Source: Hymenobacter terricola
Lineage (GTDB): Bacteria > Bacteroidota > Bacteroidia > Cytophagales > Hymenobacteraceae
Direction: 5' to 3'
DNA length: 58,581 nt
Assembly: GCF_017921975.2 (NCBI RefSeq)
Contig: NZ_JAGEMO020000060.1
Coordinates: 1 to 58,581 of the forward strand
The position numbers were made by a program, and so were the translations under genes. This document shows positions 34,551 to 43,386 of this stretch, one piece after another. The notes under the pieces are model-generated. The model was given only the letters and a program-made list of their open reading frames with translations. It did not search any database and was not told the DNA's origin. Within the stretch, counting starts at the first letter, position 1. Each line of letters opens with the position of its first letter.

Positions 34551-36665
34551 TTACCGGCCTTCCACCCACACCGGCACGGCCGAAAGGGCGGCATTGCCCG
34601 TCAGCTCATCGAGCCGGGCATCGTCCGTCAGGTCGTTGATGCTGGCGCCGGCGTGGGCCTTGGCCACGTCCAGCTGCGTGCCGGGGCGGTGGTGGCCGTA
34701 GCCGTGGGGCATGCTGGCCACGCCGGGCATCACGCTGGGCGTAATTTCTACGGGCAGCTCTACCGCGCCCACCCGGGAGCGGATGCGCACCGTCTGGCCG
34801 TCGGTGAGGTGGCGGGCGGCGGCATCTTCGGGGTGCAGCTGCAGGGTGCAGCGGTTGCGGCCTTTGATGAGGCGCGGCAGATTATGCATCCAGGAATTGT
34901 TCGAACGCAGCTCGCGGCGGCTGATGAGCAGCAGCTGGTCAGGGGCCGCCACGGGCGCCGCGGCCAGCACGCGCCGGGCCCGGCCGAGGTCGGCGAGGAA
35001 GAGCGGTGCGGCGAGGTTGATGCGTTGGTTGGCAGTGCGCAGGGCGGCGGGCAGGCGTGGCTGCAACGGGCCGAGGTCGATGCCGTGCGGGTTCTCGCGC
35101 AGTTGCGCCAGCGAGAGGCCGGCTTTGCCGTAAGCACCGTCGCGTAAGCCGAGGTCAAGCTTGGTTTCGGGGTTTTCGAGCGGCGGGGCGGTGGCTGGCT
35201 CATACCCGTCGCCGGCTTCGAGGCGCTGACGCAGCCCTTCGAAAATCTCCCAGTCGTAACGGGCCGCCGGGCCTTTGTCGAACAGCGGCTCCGAGTAGCG
35301 GCTGGTGTTCCGGATGGCCAGTGCGTGGAAACTGACGTCGTAATGCGCCGTCTCCAGACCAGTGGCGGGCGGCAGAATATAATGCGCGTGGCGGGTGGTT
35401 TCGTTGAGGTAAATGTCAATCGAAACCATGAAATCCAGGCTGGACAGGGCAGTCTCCAGCTGCGCGCCATTGGGCGTGGAGAGCACCGGATTGCCGCAGC
35501 TCGTGACCAGCGCGCGCAGCTGCCCCTCGCCCGGCGTGAGGATTTCCTCGGCCAGGCAGGCCACCGGCAGCTCGCCCATGAACTCCGGTGCCTGGCGCAC
35601 GCGGCTGCGGTACCGGTCGTAGCGGCTATAAATCCCCGGCTTGCCCAGAATGTCCAGCGCGGGCGTGGCAAACATGTAGCCGCCCGGCTCATCCAGGTGC
35701 CCGGCGAGCAGGTTCAGGGCATTTATCAGCCACAGGCACAGCCCGCCAAACTCCTGCACCGACACCCCTACCCGCCCGTAAATCACCCCTTGCCCGGCCG
35801 CCGCCAGCTCCCGCGCCAGCGTGCGAATCGCCCCTGCTTCAATGCCCGTGATGGTGCTGACGTGCTCCGGCGTGAACTCCGCCACGGCCGCGCCCAGCTC
35901 CGCAATGCCATCGGTAAACCCGGCCAGGCGGCCCGGATTTACCAGGTTTTCGGCGTATAAAACCTGCGTCATGGCCAGCAGCAGGAACACGTCGGTGCCG
36001 GGCCGGATAAAGTGGTGGGCATCGGCGCGGGCGGCGGTTTCGGTGCGGCGCGGGTCGATGACCACCACCTTCCCGCCGCGGGCCTGAATGGCTTTCAGGC
36101 GGTTGGCCACGTCGGGCGCGGTCATCAGGCTGCCATTGGAAACCAATGGGTTACCGCCAAATATCAGCCAGTGGTTGGTGCGGTCGAGGTCCGGCACGGG
36201 TAGCAGCAGCGGGTGGCCGTAGAGCTGCCAGGCGGCAAAATGGTGCGGCAGCTGGTCGACTGATGAGGCCGAAAACAGGCTGCGCGAGCCCAGCGCCCGC
36301 AGGAAGCCCGGCGCGGCCAGCTGCGTGCCGGAGTTGTGCACGCTGGGATTGCCGGCGTACCAGGCGGTGGCGTGCGGGCCGTGCTGGTCGCGCTGCTGGC
36401 GCAGGCGGGCGGCCACTTCGTCGAGGGCCGTGTCCCAGTCAATTTCCTGCCAGCCGGTGGCGGTGCGCTTCAGGGGGCGGCGCAGGCGGTTGGGGTCCTC
36501 GTAGATATCCCTGAGGCCCACGGCTTTGGGGCAGATGTGGCCCCGGCTGAACGGGTCCTGCGCATCGCCGGTGATGCTGAGCACCTGGCCGTTTTCGTGT
36601 TTGATTTCGAGGCCGCAAATGGCTTCGCAAAGGTTGCAGGCACGGTAGTGGGTTTCGACGGACAT
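34551..36665 (-). CDS. Molybdopterin-dependent oxidoreductase
   Basis: The 704-residue protein belongs to the DMSO-reductase (MopB) superfamily. An N-terminal 4Fe-4S site is formed by Cys10, Cys13, Cys17 and Cys45 (CNLCEAICGLE and GHICPK). The molybdopterin-binding region follows (ATAWYAGNPSVHNSGTQLA, IFGGNPLVSNGSL, VIDPRRTETA), and then the C-terminal cofactor domain (MPHGYGHHRPGTQLDVAKA). There is no Tat signal, so it should be cytoplasmic. It resembles assimilatory or formate-dehydrogenase-like members, but the substrate is unknown. No partner subunit or cofactor gene lies beside it. The ATG at 36665 starts right before the first cysteines. Confidence 0.88.
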   Translation of the reverse strand: MSVETHYRACNLCEAICGLEIKHENGQVLSITGDAQDPFSRGHICPKAVGLRDIYEDPNRLRRPLKRTATGWQEIDWDTALDEVAARLRQQRDQHGPHATAWYAGNPSVHNSGTQLAAPGFLRALGSRSLFSASSVDQLPHHFAAWQLYGHPLLLPVPDLDRTNHWLIFGGNPLVSNGSLMTAPDVANRLKAIQARGGKVVVIDPRRTETAARADAHHFIRPGTDVFLLLAMTQVLYAENLVNPGRLAGFTDGIAELGAAVAEFTPEHVSTITGIEAGAIRTLARELAAAGQGVIYGRVGVSVQEFGGLCLWLINALNLLAGHLDEPGGYMFATPALDILGKPGIYSRYDRYRSRVRQAPEFMGELPVACLAEEILTPGEGQLRALVTSCGNPVLSTPNGAQLETALSSLDFMVSIDIYLNETTRHAHYILPPATGLETAHYDVSFHALAIRNTSRYSEPLFDKGPAARYDWEIFEGLRQRLEAGDGYEPATAPPLENPETKLDLGLRDGAYGKAGLSLAQLRENPHGIDLGPLQPRLPAALRTANQRINLAAPLFLADLGRARRVLAAAPVAAPDQLLLISRRELRSNNSWMHNLPRLIKGRNRCTLQLHPEDAAARHLTDGQTVRIRSRVGAVELPVEITPSVMPGVASMPHGYGHHRPGTQLDVAKAHAGASINDLTDDARLDELTGNAALSAVPVWVEGR

Positions 36666-36992
36666 GGGTGGGACTGGCTTGTAGCGTGGACTCTGCGAGG
36701 CCGCGCGTGGTGGGGACCGCAGGAAGGATGGCAAGGCAAAGAACGTCATGCTCAGAGAACGGCCATGCCGGGCACGGCCGGGGCACCTCGCGGGCAGGAG
36801 TAATCAAAACTGTTTTCACGATTGGGTCACTGTTGCACGCGGGATGCTTCGGCTCCGCGGACGCCAGATGAAGCAGGACGTTCTTTTTGTTTTACCGAAC
36901 GCAACGTTACTTGGCTTCGCCTGTCTTTTTGATTAAGATTTGTGCCCATCTTTACGAATCTGCTTTTTCTATTTCCGAAACACTACCCTCCT
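36666..36992. other. Gene-free divergent region with decayed repeats
   Basis: This 327-base region separates the molybdopterin enzyme (minus) from tldD copy 1 (plus) and must hold both promoters. A single decayed family A arm (GTAGCGTGGACTCTGCGAGG) is at 36681-36707. A broken inverted pair, AACGTCATGCTCAGAG near 36747 and GCAGGACGTTC near 36873, recalls families A and B. TAAGATTTG near 36935 resembles a -7 box with one base too many. No convincing gene is present. Confidence 0.5.
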
Positions 36993-38645
36993 TTGAAACG
37001 ACGCGACTTTGTGGGACTGACCGGCCTGGCGGCCGGCGCCCTGTTTCTGCCCAGCTTCCCCAGCCTGGGCGGCACGCCGGTGGACCCCGCCCGCCTCCTG
37101 GAACCGGGCCTCGACCCTGCCGCTAAAAAGCGCCTCGCCGACGCGGCCCTGAACGCGGCCAAAACCGCTGGCGCCAGCTACGCCGACGTCCGCATCGGCC
37201 GCTACCTCAACCAAAGCATTTTCACCCGCGAGAAGCAGGTGCAGAACATTGCCAGCGGCGAGAGTTTTGGGGCCGGGGTGCGGGTGCTGGCCAACGGCAC
37301 CTGGGGCTTTGCTGCCACCAACACCGTGACGGAAGCCGGCCTGGCCAAAGCCGCCCAGCTGGCCGTGGCCATTGCCAAAGCCAACTCGAAAGTGCAGAAG
37401 GAAAAGGTGCAGCTGGCCCCGCAAAAAGGCTTTGGCGAGGTGAGCTGGAAAACGCCCATCCAGCAGAATGCCTTCGAAGTGCCCATTGCGCAGAAAGTGG
37501 AATTGCTGCTGGCCACCAACGCCCGGGCAACGGATAATGGCGCGAGCTTCGTCAATTCCTCGCTCTTCCAAATCAATGAGCAGAAGTACTTTGCCAGCAC
37601 CGACGGCTCGTACATCAACCAGGACGTGCACCGCATCTGGCCCACGTTTTCGGTCACGGCCATCGACCGGGCCAGCGGAAAATTCCGCACCCGCGATGCG
37701 CTGAGTGCGCCCATGGGGCTGGGCTACGAGTACCTCACGCCCCAGGCCGCCGACAAGATTCAGGGCGCCGCCGGCACCGGCCTCATTGGCTATCGCAACA
37801 GCTACGACATGGTGGCAGACGCCACGCTGGCTGCCAAGCAGGTGAAAGAAAAGCTGACCGCCAAGTCGGTCACGGCTGGCAAATACGACCTCGTGCTCGA
37901 CCCCAACCACCTGGGCCTGACCATCCACGAAAGCGTGGGCCACCCGCTGGAGCTGGACCGCGTGCTGGGCTACGAAGCCAACTACGCCGGCACTTCGTTC
38001 GCCACCCTGGAGTGGAAAGCCAGGCAGATTCCCTACGGCTCGAAGCTGGTGAACATCGTGGCCGACAAGCTACAGCCCGGCTCGCTGGGCGCGGTCGGCT
38101 ACGATGATGAGGGCGTGAAGGCCAAGCGCTGGGACCTGATTAAGGACGGCGTATTGGTTAATTACGAGAAGATTCGCGACCAGGCCCACATCGTCGGCCA
38201 AACCGAATCGGACGGCTGCTGCTACGCCGATTCCTGGGATTCGGTGCAGTTCCAGCGCATGCCCAACGTGAGCCTCCAGCCTGGCAAAGCCAAACTGAAC
38301 GTGGATGAGCTGATAAAAGGCGTGGACAAAGGCATTTACATTGCCGGGCGTGGCTCCTATTCCATTGACCAGCAGCGCTACAACTTCCAGTTCGGCGGGC
38401 AGGTGTTCTACGCCATCGAGAAAGGCAAAATCACCGAGATGCTGGAAGACGTGGCCTACCAGGCCAACACCCAGGAATTCTGGAACTCCTGCGCCGCAAT
38501 TTGCGACGAATCGGACTACCGCCTGTTCGGGTCATTTTTCGATGGCAAGGGCCAGCCTTCGCAGGTTTCGGCCGTGAGCCACGGCTCGTCCACCTCGCGC
38601 TTTAATGGCGTGAACGTGATTAACACGGCCCGCAAAATCGGGTAG
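36993..38645 (+). CDS. tldD: TldD-family metalloprotease with Tat signal, copy 1
   Basis: TldD and TldE form a heteromeric Zn protease that trims peptides. This copy has a twin-arginine signal (KRRDFVGLTGLAAGALFLPS) and the Zn motif HESVGH with His312 and His316. The TldD core RMPNVSL and a late Cys pair (NSCAAICDESD), where the third Zn ligand is expected, are also present. The family usually lacks any signal, so export is the odd feature. The start is TTG at 36993, which gives the same 550 residues and N-terminus as the two other copies; an upstream ATG would put the arginines at residue 20. The TAG stop is inside the next palindrome. Confidence 0.88.
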   Translation: MKRRDFVGLTGLAAGALFLPSFPSLGGTPVDPARLLEPGLDPAAKKRLADAALNAAKTAGASYADVRIGRYLNQSIFTREKQVQNIASGESFGAGVRVLANGTWGFAATNTVTEAGLAKAAQLAVAIAKANSKVQKEKVQLAPQKGFGEVSWKTPIQQNAFEVPIAQKVELLLATNARATDNGASFVNSSLFQINEQKYFASTDGSYINQDVHRIWPTFSVTAIDRASGKFRTRDALSAPMGLGYEYLTPQAADKIQGAAGTGLIGYRNSYDMVADATLAAKQVKEKLTAKSVTAGKYDLVLDPNHLGLTIHESVGHPLELDRVLGYEANYAGTSFATLEWKARQIPYGSKLVNIVADKLQPGSLGAVGYDDEGVKAKRWDLIKDGVLVNYEKIRDQAHIVGQTESDGCCYADSWDSVQFQRMPNVSLQPGKAKLNVDELIKGVDKGIYIAGRGSYSIDQQRYNFQFGGQVFYAIEKGKITEMLEDVAYQANTQEFWNSCAAICDESDYRLFGSFFDGKGQPSQVSAVSHGSSTSRFNGVNVINTARKIG

Positions 38646-38732
38646 GAACGCGCCATGGCGCGTTCGGCGGCCGCGCACCTACGGGTCGGCGCCATTTTTC
38701 AACGATTGAACGCGCCTTGGCGCGTTCCTACA
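38642..38732. repeat. Palindromic element, family K, second copy
   Basis: GTAGGAACGCGCCATGGCGC at the left is mirrored by a right end GCGCCTTGGCGCGTTCCTACA. The left terminal GTAG supplies the stop codon of tldD copy 1. The unit is the same as at 2170-2273, but the middle is different. Confidence 0.85.
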
Positions 38733-38747
38733 TCCCCATCAACTTCA

Positions 38748-40067
38748 ATGGCCATTCTCTCCCAAGACGAAGCCCAGACCATCCTCAAGAAAGTCCTCAG
38801 CTTCGGCACCGCCGATGAGTGCGAGGCGACCCTGAACGGCAGCACCGGCGGCAACGTGCGCTCGGCCCGCAACTCCATCAGCACGGCCGGCGCGGCGGAG
38901 AATGTGTCGCTGGCCGTGCAGTCGCGCTTTGGCAAGCGCAGCGGCTTGGCGACGTGCAACGAGTTTGACGAAGCCAGCCTGCGCCGCTGCGTGCAGCGGG
39001 CCGAGGAAATCGCCCGCCTCGCGCCGGAGAGTCCGGAGTACGTGCCGCTGCTCGGGCCACAGACGTACCTGGCGTCACCGGGCTCGTTTGCGGCGCGCAC
39101 GGCAGGTATTACGCCCGATTATCGGGCCGAGCAAATTGGGGCCAGCATGGCTTTGTGCGAGGCGAAGAAACTCAGCTCCGCCGGCTTTTTCAACGACTCG
39201 GCGGGCTTCGTGGCCAAGCGTAATTCCAAGGGGCTGGAGGCGTACCAGCAGCTCAGCAGCGTGGATTTTTCCATCACGGTGCGCACGGCCGACGGCACCG
39301 GCTCGGGCTACGCCATTGCCAACTACACCTATTTGGCGAAGTTCGATGCGGCCCGCCTCACCCGCGTGGCGGCCGATAAGGCGGCTTCGTCGGTGAATGC
39401 CAAGGCCATTGAGCCGGGCAAATACACCGTAATTCTGGAGCCGGCGGCGGCTATCGACTTGCTCAACAACATGATGGGGGCCATGGACGCACGCAACGCC
39501 GACGAAGGCCGCAGCTTCCTCAGCAAAAAAGGCGGCGGCAACCGCAAGGGCGAAAAGGTCTTCGACGAGCGGGTCACCATCTACTCCGACCCCACCCACC
39601 CCGACGTGCCCGACCTGACCTTTGCCGGCGACGGCCGGCCGCAGCAGAAAACCACCTGGGTAGAAAAAGGCATCGTTAAAAACCTCTACACCTCGCGCTT
39701 CTGGGCGCAGAAATCCGGCGTGCCCGACATTCCGCCGCCCGGCGGCTGGATTATGGCCGGCGGCACCCAAAGCACGGCCGAGCTCATCAAGGGCACGGCC
39801 AAGGGCATCCTGGTGACGCGCCTCTATTACATTCGGGCGGTGGACCCGCAGACGCTGCTCTACACCGGCCTCACGCGGGATGGCACGTTTTACATTGAGA
39901 ACGGGCAGATTAAATTTCCGGTGAAAAACTTCCGCTTCAACGAAAGCCCGGTCATCATGCTCAACAACCTGGAGGCGCTGGGCAAGCCCGTGCGGCTGAA
40001 TGGCAGCCTGGTGCCCCCGCTCAAAATCCGGGATTTCACCTTCACCAGCTTGTCGGACGCGGTGTAG
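38748..40067 (+). CDS. tldE: TldE/PmbA-family protein, copy 1
   Basis: The 439-residue partner subunit has the TldD/PmbA fold but no HExxxH zinc motif, as expected for TldE. Shared blocks are CEATLNGSTGGNVRSARNSI near the start, KRNSKGLEAYQQ in the middle and RLNGSLVPPLKIRDFTFTSL at the end. There is no signal peptide, unlike TldD next door. The ATG at 38748 is chosen because all three copies start MAIL(S/T)(Q/K)DEAQ there. The TAG stop lies within the terminus of the family A element that follows. Confidence 0.88.
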   Translation: MAILSQDEAQTILKKVLSFGTADECEATLNGSTGGNVRSARNSISTAGAAENVSLAVQSRFGKRSGLATCNEFDEASLRRCVQRAEEIARLAPESPEYVPLLGPQTYLASPGSFAARTAGITPDYRAEQIGASMALCEAKKLSSAGFFNDSAGFVAKRNSKGLEAYQQLSSVDFSITVRTADGTGSGYAIANYTYLAKFDAARLTRVAADKAASSVNAKAIEPGKYTVILEPAAAIDLLNNMMGAMDARNADEGRSFLSKKGGGNRKGEKVFDERVTIYSDPTHPDVPDLTFAGDGRPQQKTTWVEKGIVKNLYTSRFWAQKSGVPDIPPPGGWIMAGGTQSTAELIKGTAKGILVTRLYYIRAVDPQTLLYTGLTRDGTFYIENGQIKFPVKNFRFNESPVIMLNNLEALGKPVRLNGSLVPPLKIRDFTFTSLSDAV

Positions 40068-40152
40068 CGCGGACTTTGTAGTCCGCGTCTGAACTGCCCT
40101 TTTGCCTCCCTCTTCAAACTATCAACACGCGGACTACAAAGTCCGCGCTACA
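40063..40152. repeat. Palindromic element, family A (GTAGCGCGGACTTTGTAGTC)
   Basis: The left arm TGTAGCGCGGACTTTGTAGT onward and the right arm ending AGTCCGCGCTACA are inverted copies. Each arm is itself a hairpin, CGCGGACT and AGTCCGCG around TTGT. It runs from the tldE copy 1 stop codon to eight bases before the tldD copy 2 ATG. It is nearly identical, including the loop, to 43289-43378. Confidence 0.92.
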
Positions 40153-40160
40153 TTCCACTT

Positions 40161-41813
40161 ATGAAAAGACGCGACTTTGTAGGACTGACCGGCCTGGCGG
40201 CCGGGGCCCTCTTTCTCCCCAGCCTGCCGGGTTTCGGCGGCACCCTCGTGGACCCTGCCCGCCTGCTGGAACCCGGCGCCGACACGACCATAAAAAAGCG
40301 CCTAGCCGATGCCGGCCTCAACGCGGCCAAGGCGGCCGGGGCCAGCTACGCCGACGTGCGCATCGGCCGCTACCTCAACCAGGGCGTTTTCACCCGGGAG
40401 AAACAGGTGCAGAACATTGCCAGCACCGAGAGCTATGGCGTGGGCATCCGCGTGATTGCCAACGGCACCTGGGGCTTTGCGTCCACCAACAATGTGAGCG
40501 AAGCCGGCATTGCCAAAGCCGCCCAACTGGCCGTGCAAATCGCCAAGGCCAACTCGAAAGTGCAGAAGGAAAAGGTGCAGCTGGCCCCGCAAAAAGGCTA
40601 CGGCGAAGTGAGCTGGAAAGCCCCCATTCAGCAGAATGCGTTTGAGGTGCCCATTAAGGACAAGGTGGATTTGCTGCTGGGCGTTAACGCCAAGGCGCTC
40701 GATTTGGGCGTGTCGTTCATCAATTCGGTGCTGTTTCAGGTGAACGAGCAGAAGTATTTTGCCAGCACCGACGGCTCGTATATCGACCAGGACGTGCACC
40801 GGATTTACCCCACGTTTTCGGTCACGGCCATCGACCGGGCCAGCGGCAAGTTCCGCTCGCGGCAGGCCCTGAGCTCGCCCGTAGGCATGGGCTACGAGTA
40901 CCTCATGCCCAAAGCCGCCGACAAAGTGGCCGGCCCCACCGGCTCCGACATCATCGGCTACAAGTACAGCTACGACATGCTGGAAGACGTGGCCTCGGCG
41001 GCCAAGCAAGTAAAGCAAAAGCTGACCGCCAAATCGGTGACGCCCGGCAAGTACGACCTCGTGCTCGACCCGCACCACCTGGGCCTGACCATTCACGAAT
41101 CCGTTGGCCACCCGCTGGAGCTGGACCGCGTGCTCGGCTACGAGGCCAATTTCGCCGGTACATCGTTCGCCACGCTGGAGTGGAAGGCCAAAAATATTCC
41201 CTACGGCTCGAAAGCGGTGAACATCGTGGCCGACAAGACGCAAGTGGGCACGCTGGGCGCGGTGGGCTACGACGACGAGGGCGTGAAAACCCGCCGCTGG
41301 GACCTCATCAAGGAAGGCCGGCTGGTGGATTACGAGAAAATTCGCGACCAGGCGCACGTCGTGGGCCAGGACCATTCGGATGGCTGCTGCTACTCGCAGT
41401 CGTGGCAGGACGTGCAATTTCAGCGCATGCCCAACGTGAGCCTCCAGCCCGGCACCGCCAAGCTGAGCGTGGATGAGCTGGTGAAGGGCGTGGACAAGGG
41501 CATTTACATCGCCGGCAACGGCTCGTTCTCCATCGACCAGCAGCGCTACAACTTCCAGTTCGGCGGGCAGGTGTTCTACGCCATCGAGAAAGGCAAAATC
41601 ACCGAGATGCTGGAAGACGTGGCCTACCAGGCCAACACCCAGGAATTCTGGAACTCCTGCGCCGCCGTGTGCGACGAGTCGGACTACCGGTTTTTTGGGG
41701 CTTTCAACGACGGCAAGGGCCAGCCCTCGCAAAGCTCGGCCGTAAGCCACGGGTCGAGCACGTCGCGGTTCAACGGCGTGAATGTGATTAACACGGCCCG
41801 GAAAATCGGCTGA
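40161..41813 (+). CDS. tldD: TldD-family metalloprotease with Tat signal, copy 2
   Basis: The 550-residue protein starts with the twin-arginine signal MKRRDFVGLTGLAAGALFLP and carries the Zn motif HESVGH at His312/His316, the same positions as the other copies. Its C-terminal region includes a 131-base stretch (41535-41665) identical to copy 1 at 38367-38497, in genes that otherwise differ at many synonymous sites, which points to gene conversion. The NSCAAVCDESD motif near the end is intact, so nothing suggests loss of activity. The start is ATG at 40161. The substrate is unknown; no small precursor peptide gene is adjacent. Confidence 0.9.
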   Translation: MKRRDFVGLTGLAAGALFLPSLPGFGGTLVDPARLLEPGADTTIKKRLADAGLNAAKAAGASYADVRIGRYLNQGVFTREKQVQNIASTESYGVGIRVIANGTWGFASTNNVSEAGIAKAAQLAVQIAKANSKVQKEKVQLAPQKGYGEVSWKAPIQQNAFEVPIKDKVDLLLGVNAKALDLGVSFINSVLFQVNEQKYFASTDGSYIDQDVHRIYPTFSVTAIDRASGKFRSRQALSSPVGMGYEYLMPKAADKVAGPTGSDIIGYKYSYDMLEDVASAAKQVKQKLTAKSVTPGKYDLVLDPHHLGLTIHESVGHPLELDRVLGYEANFAGTSFATLEWKAKNIPYGSKAVNIVADKTQVGTLGAVGYDDEGVKTRRWDLIKEGRLVDYEKIRDQAHVVGQDHSDGCCYSQSWQDVQFQRMPNVSLQPGTAKLSVDELVKGVDKGIYIAGNGSFSIDQQRYNFQFGGQVFYAIEKGKITEMLEDVAYQANTQEFWNSCAAVCDESDYRFFGAFNDGKGQPSQSSAVSHGSSTSRFNGVNVINTARKIG

Positions 41814-41819
41814 TTGTCA

Positions 41820-41922
41820 CCTCACCCCCGGCCCCTCTCCCGCGGAGAGGGGAGCCTGACGATTTCCGTCCAGAGCAAGACCGGTGCCCCCTCTCCATGG
41901 GAGAGGGGGTCAGGGGGTGAGG
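41820..41922. repeat. Palindromic element, family D, intergenic copy
   Basis: CCTCACCCCCGGCCCCTCTC onward at the left pairs with a right end GAGAGGGGGTCAGGGGGTGAGG. It shares the CCTCACC / GGTGAGG ends and the GGTGCCCCCTCT block with the element inside the RND gene at 24102-24215. It occupies the junction between tldD copy 2 and tldE copy 2. Confidence 0.85.
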
Positions 41923-41958
41923 TTGGCGCCAGAATATCAACTACTAATCATCAACCTC

Positions 41959-43293
41959 ATGGCCATTCTCACCAAAGACGAAGCCCAAACGATACTCAAA
42001 AAGGTCCTCAGCTTCAGCACCGCCGACGAGTGCGACGCCACGCTGAACGGCAACACCGGCGGTAACGTGCGCTCGGCGCGCAACTCCATCAGCACGGCCG
42101 GCGCCTCCGATAACATCTCCCTGGCCGTGGAAAGCCGCTTCGGCAAGCGCAGCGGCATCGCCACCTGCAACGAGTTCGACGACGCTACCCTGCGCCGCTG
42201 CGTGCAGCGGGCCGAGGAAATTGCCCGCCTCGCGCCGGAAAGCCCCGAATATATGCCGCTGCTCGGACCGCAGCAGTACCTCGATGGCAGCCACTCCTAC
42301 GCGGCGGCTACGGCCGGCATCACGCCCGATTACCGGGCCGCCCAAATCGGGGCCAGCATGGCGCTGTGCGACCAGAAGAAACTCAGCTCGGCGGGCTACC
42401 TCGACGACTCGCACGGCTTCGTGGCCAAGCGCAATTCCAAGGGGCTGGAGGCGTACCAACAGGTGTCGAACGTTACGTTTAGCGTGACGGTGCGTACGCC
42501 GGACGGGTCCGGTTCGGGCTACGCCTCGGGCGATTACGTGGATGCCACCAAGATGGACGCGGCGCGCTTCACGAAAATAGCCGCCGACAAAGCTGCTTCC
42601 TCAATGAAAGCGCGCGCCATTGAGCCGGGCAAATACACCGTCATCCTGGAGCCCAACGCACTGCTGTCCAACGTAGATACCTCGCTGATTGGCGCCCTCA
42701 TGCAAAGCCTCGACGCGCGCAACGCCGACGAGGGCCGCAGCTTCCTCAGCAAAAAAGGCGGCGGCAACCGCAAGGGCGAAAAGATGTTTGATGAACGGGT
42801 CACCATCTACTCCGACCCGCTGAACCCGGAAATCAGCGACCTCACCTTCAGCGGCGACGGCCGGCCCCAGCAGCGCACCACCTGGATTGAAAAGGGCGTG
42901 GTGAAGAACCTGTATTCCTCCCGTTTCTGGGCCCAGAAAGCCGGCATTCCCGACCTGCCGCGCCCCAACGGCTGGATTATGGAAGGCGGCACCCAAAGCA
43001 CGGCCGACCTCATCAAGGGCACGGCCAAAGGCATTCTGGTGACGCGCCTCTGGTACATCCGCCCCGTCGACCCGCAGACGCTGCTCTTCACCGGCCTCAC
43101 GCGGGATGGCACGTTTTACATTGAGAATGGCGTGATTAAATTCCCGGTGAAAAACTTCCGCTTCAACGAAAGCCCGGTCATTATGCTGAATAACCTGGAA
43201 GCCATCGGCAAGCCCGTGCGCCTGAACGGCAACCTCGTGCCCCCGCTCAAAATCCGGGATTTCACGTTTACCAGTTTGTCGGACGCGGTGTAG
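41959..43293 (+). CDS. tldE: TldE/PmbA-family protein, copy 2
   Basis: The 444-residue protein is close to copy 1 throughout (CDATLNGNTGGNVRSARNSI, KRNSKGLEAYQQVSNV, LNGNLVPPLKIRDFTFTSL). It again lacks a zinc motif and a signal peptide. A few residues are inserted around LLSNVDTSLIGALMQSLDA relative to copy 1. The ATG at 41959 matches the other copies. The stop codon TAG is part of the family A element at 43289-43378, exactly as for copy 1, so the repeat was probably copied along with the gene. Confidence 0.88.
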   Translation: MAILTKDEAQTILKKVLSFSTADECDATLNGNTGGNVRSARNSISTAGASDNISLAVESRFGKRSGIATCNEFDDATLRRCVQRAEEIARLAPESPEYMPLLGPQQYLDGSHSYAAATAGITPDYRAAQIGASMALCDQKKLSSAGYLDDSHGFVAKRNSKGLEAYQQVSNVTFSVTVRTPDGSGSGYASGDYVDATKMDAARFTKIAADKAASSMKARAIEPGKYTVILEPNALLSNVDTSLIGALMQSLDARNADEGRSFLSKKGGGNRKGEKMFDERVTIYSDPLNPEISDLTFSGDGRPQQRTTWIEKGVVKNLYSSRFWAQKAGIPDLPRPNGWIMEGGTQSTADLIKGTAKGILVTRLWYIRPVDPQTLLFTGLTRDGTFYIENGVIKFPVKNFRFNESPVIMLNNLEAIGKPVRLNGNLVPPLKIRDFTFTSLSDAV

Positions 43294-43378
43294 CGCGGAC
43301 TTTGTAGTCCGCGTCTGAACTGCCTTTTAGCCTCCCTTTTCAACCCCTCAACTCGCGGACTACAAAGTCCGCGCTACA
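43289..43378. repeat. Palindromic element, family A, copy between tld pairs 2 and 3
   Basis: It has the same arms as 40063-40152 and an almost identical loop (TCTGAACTGCC onward), the same position relative to the tldE stop, and the same eight bases to the next tldD ATG. The shared loop shows that this copy arose by duplication of a larger block rather than by independent insertion. Confidence 0.92.
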
Positions 43379-43386
43379 TTCCACTT

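Noticed and set aside
36666..36992. RiPP precursor peptide or antitoxin gene upstream of the tld array
   Set aside because: No short frame here has a leader-like sequence, a good start or a plausible core; the region consists of promoter-like and decayed repeat sequence.
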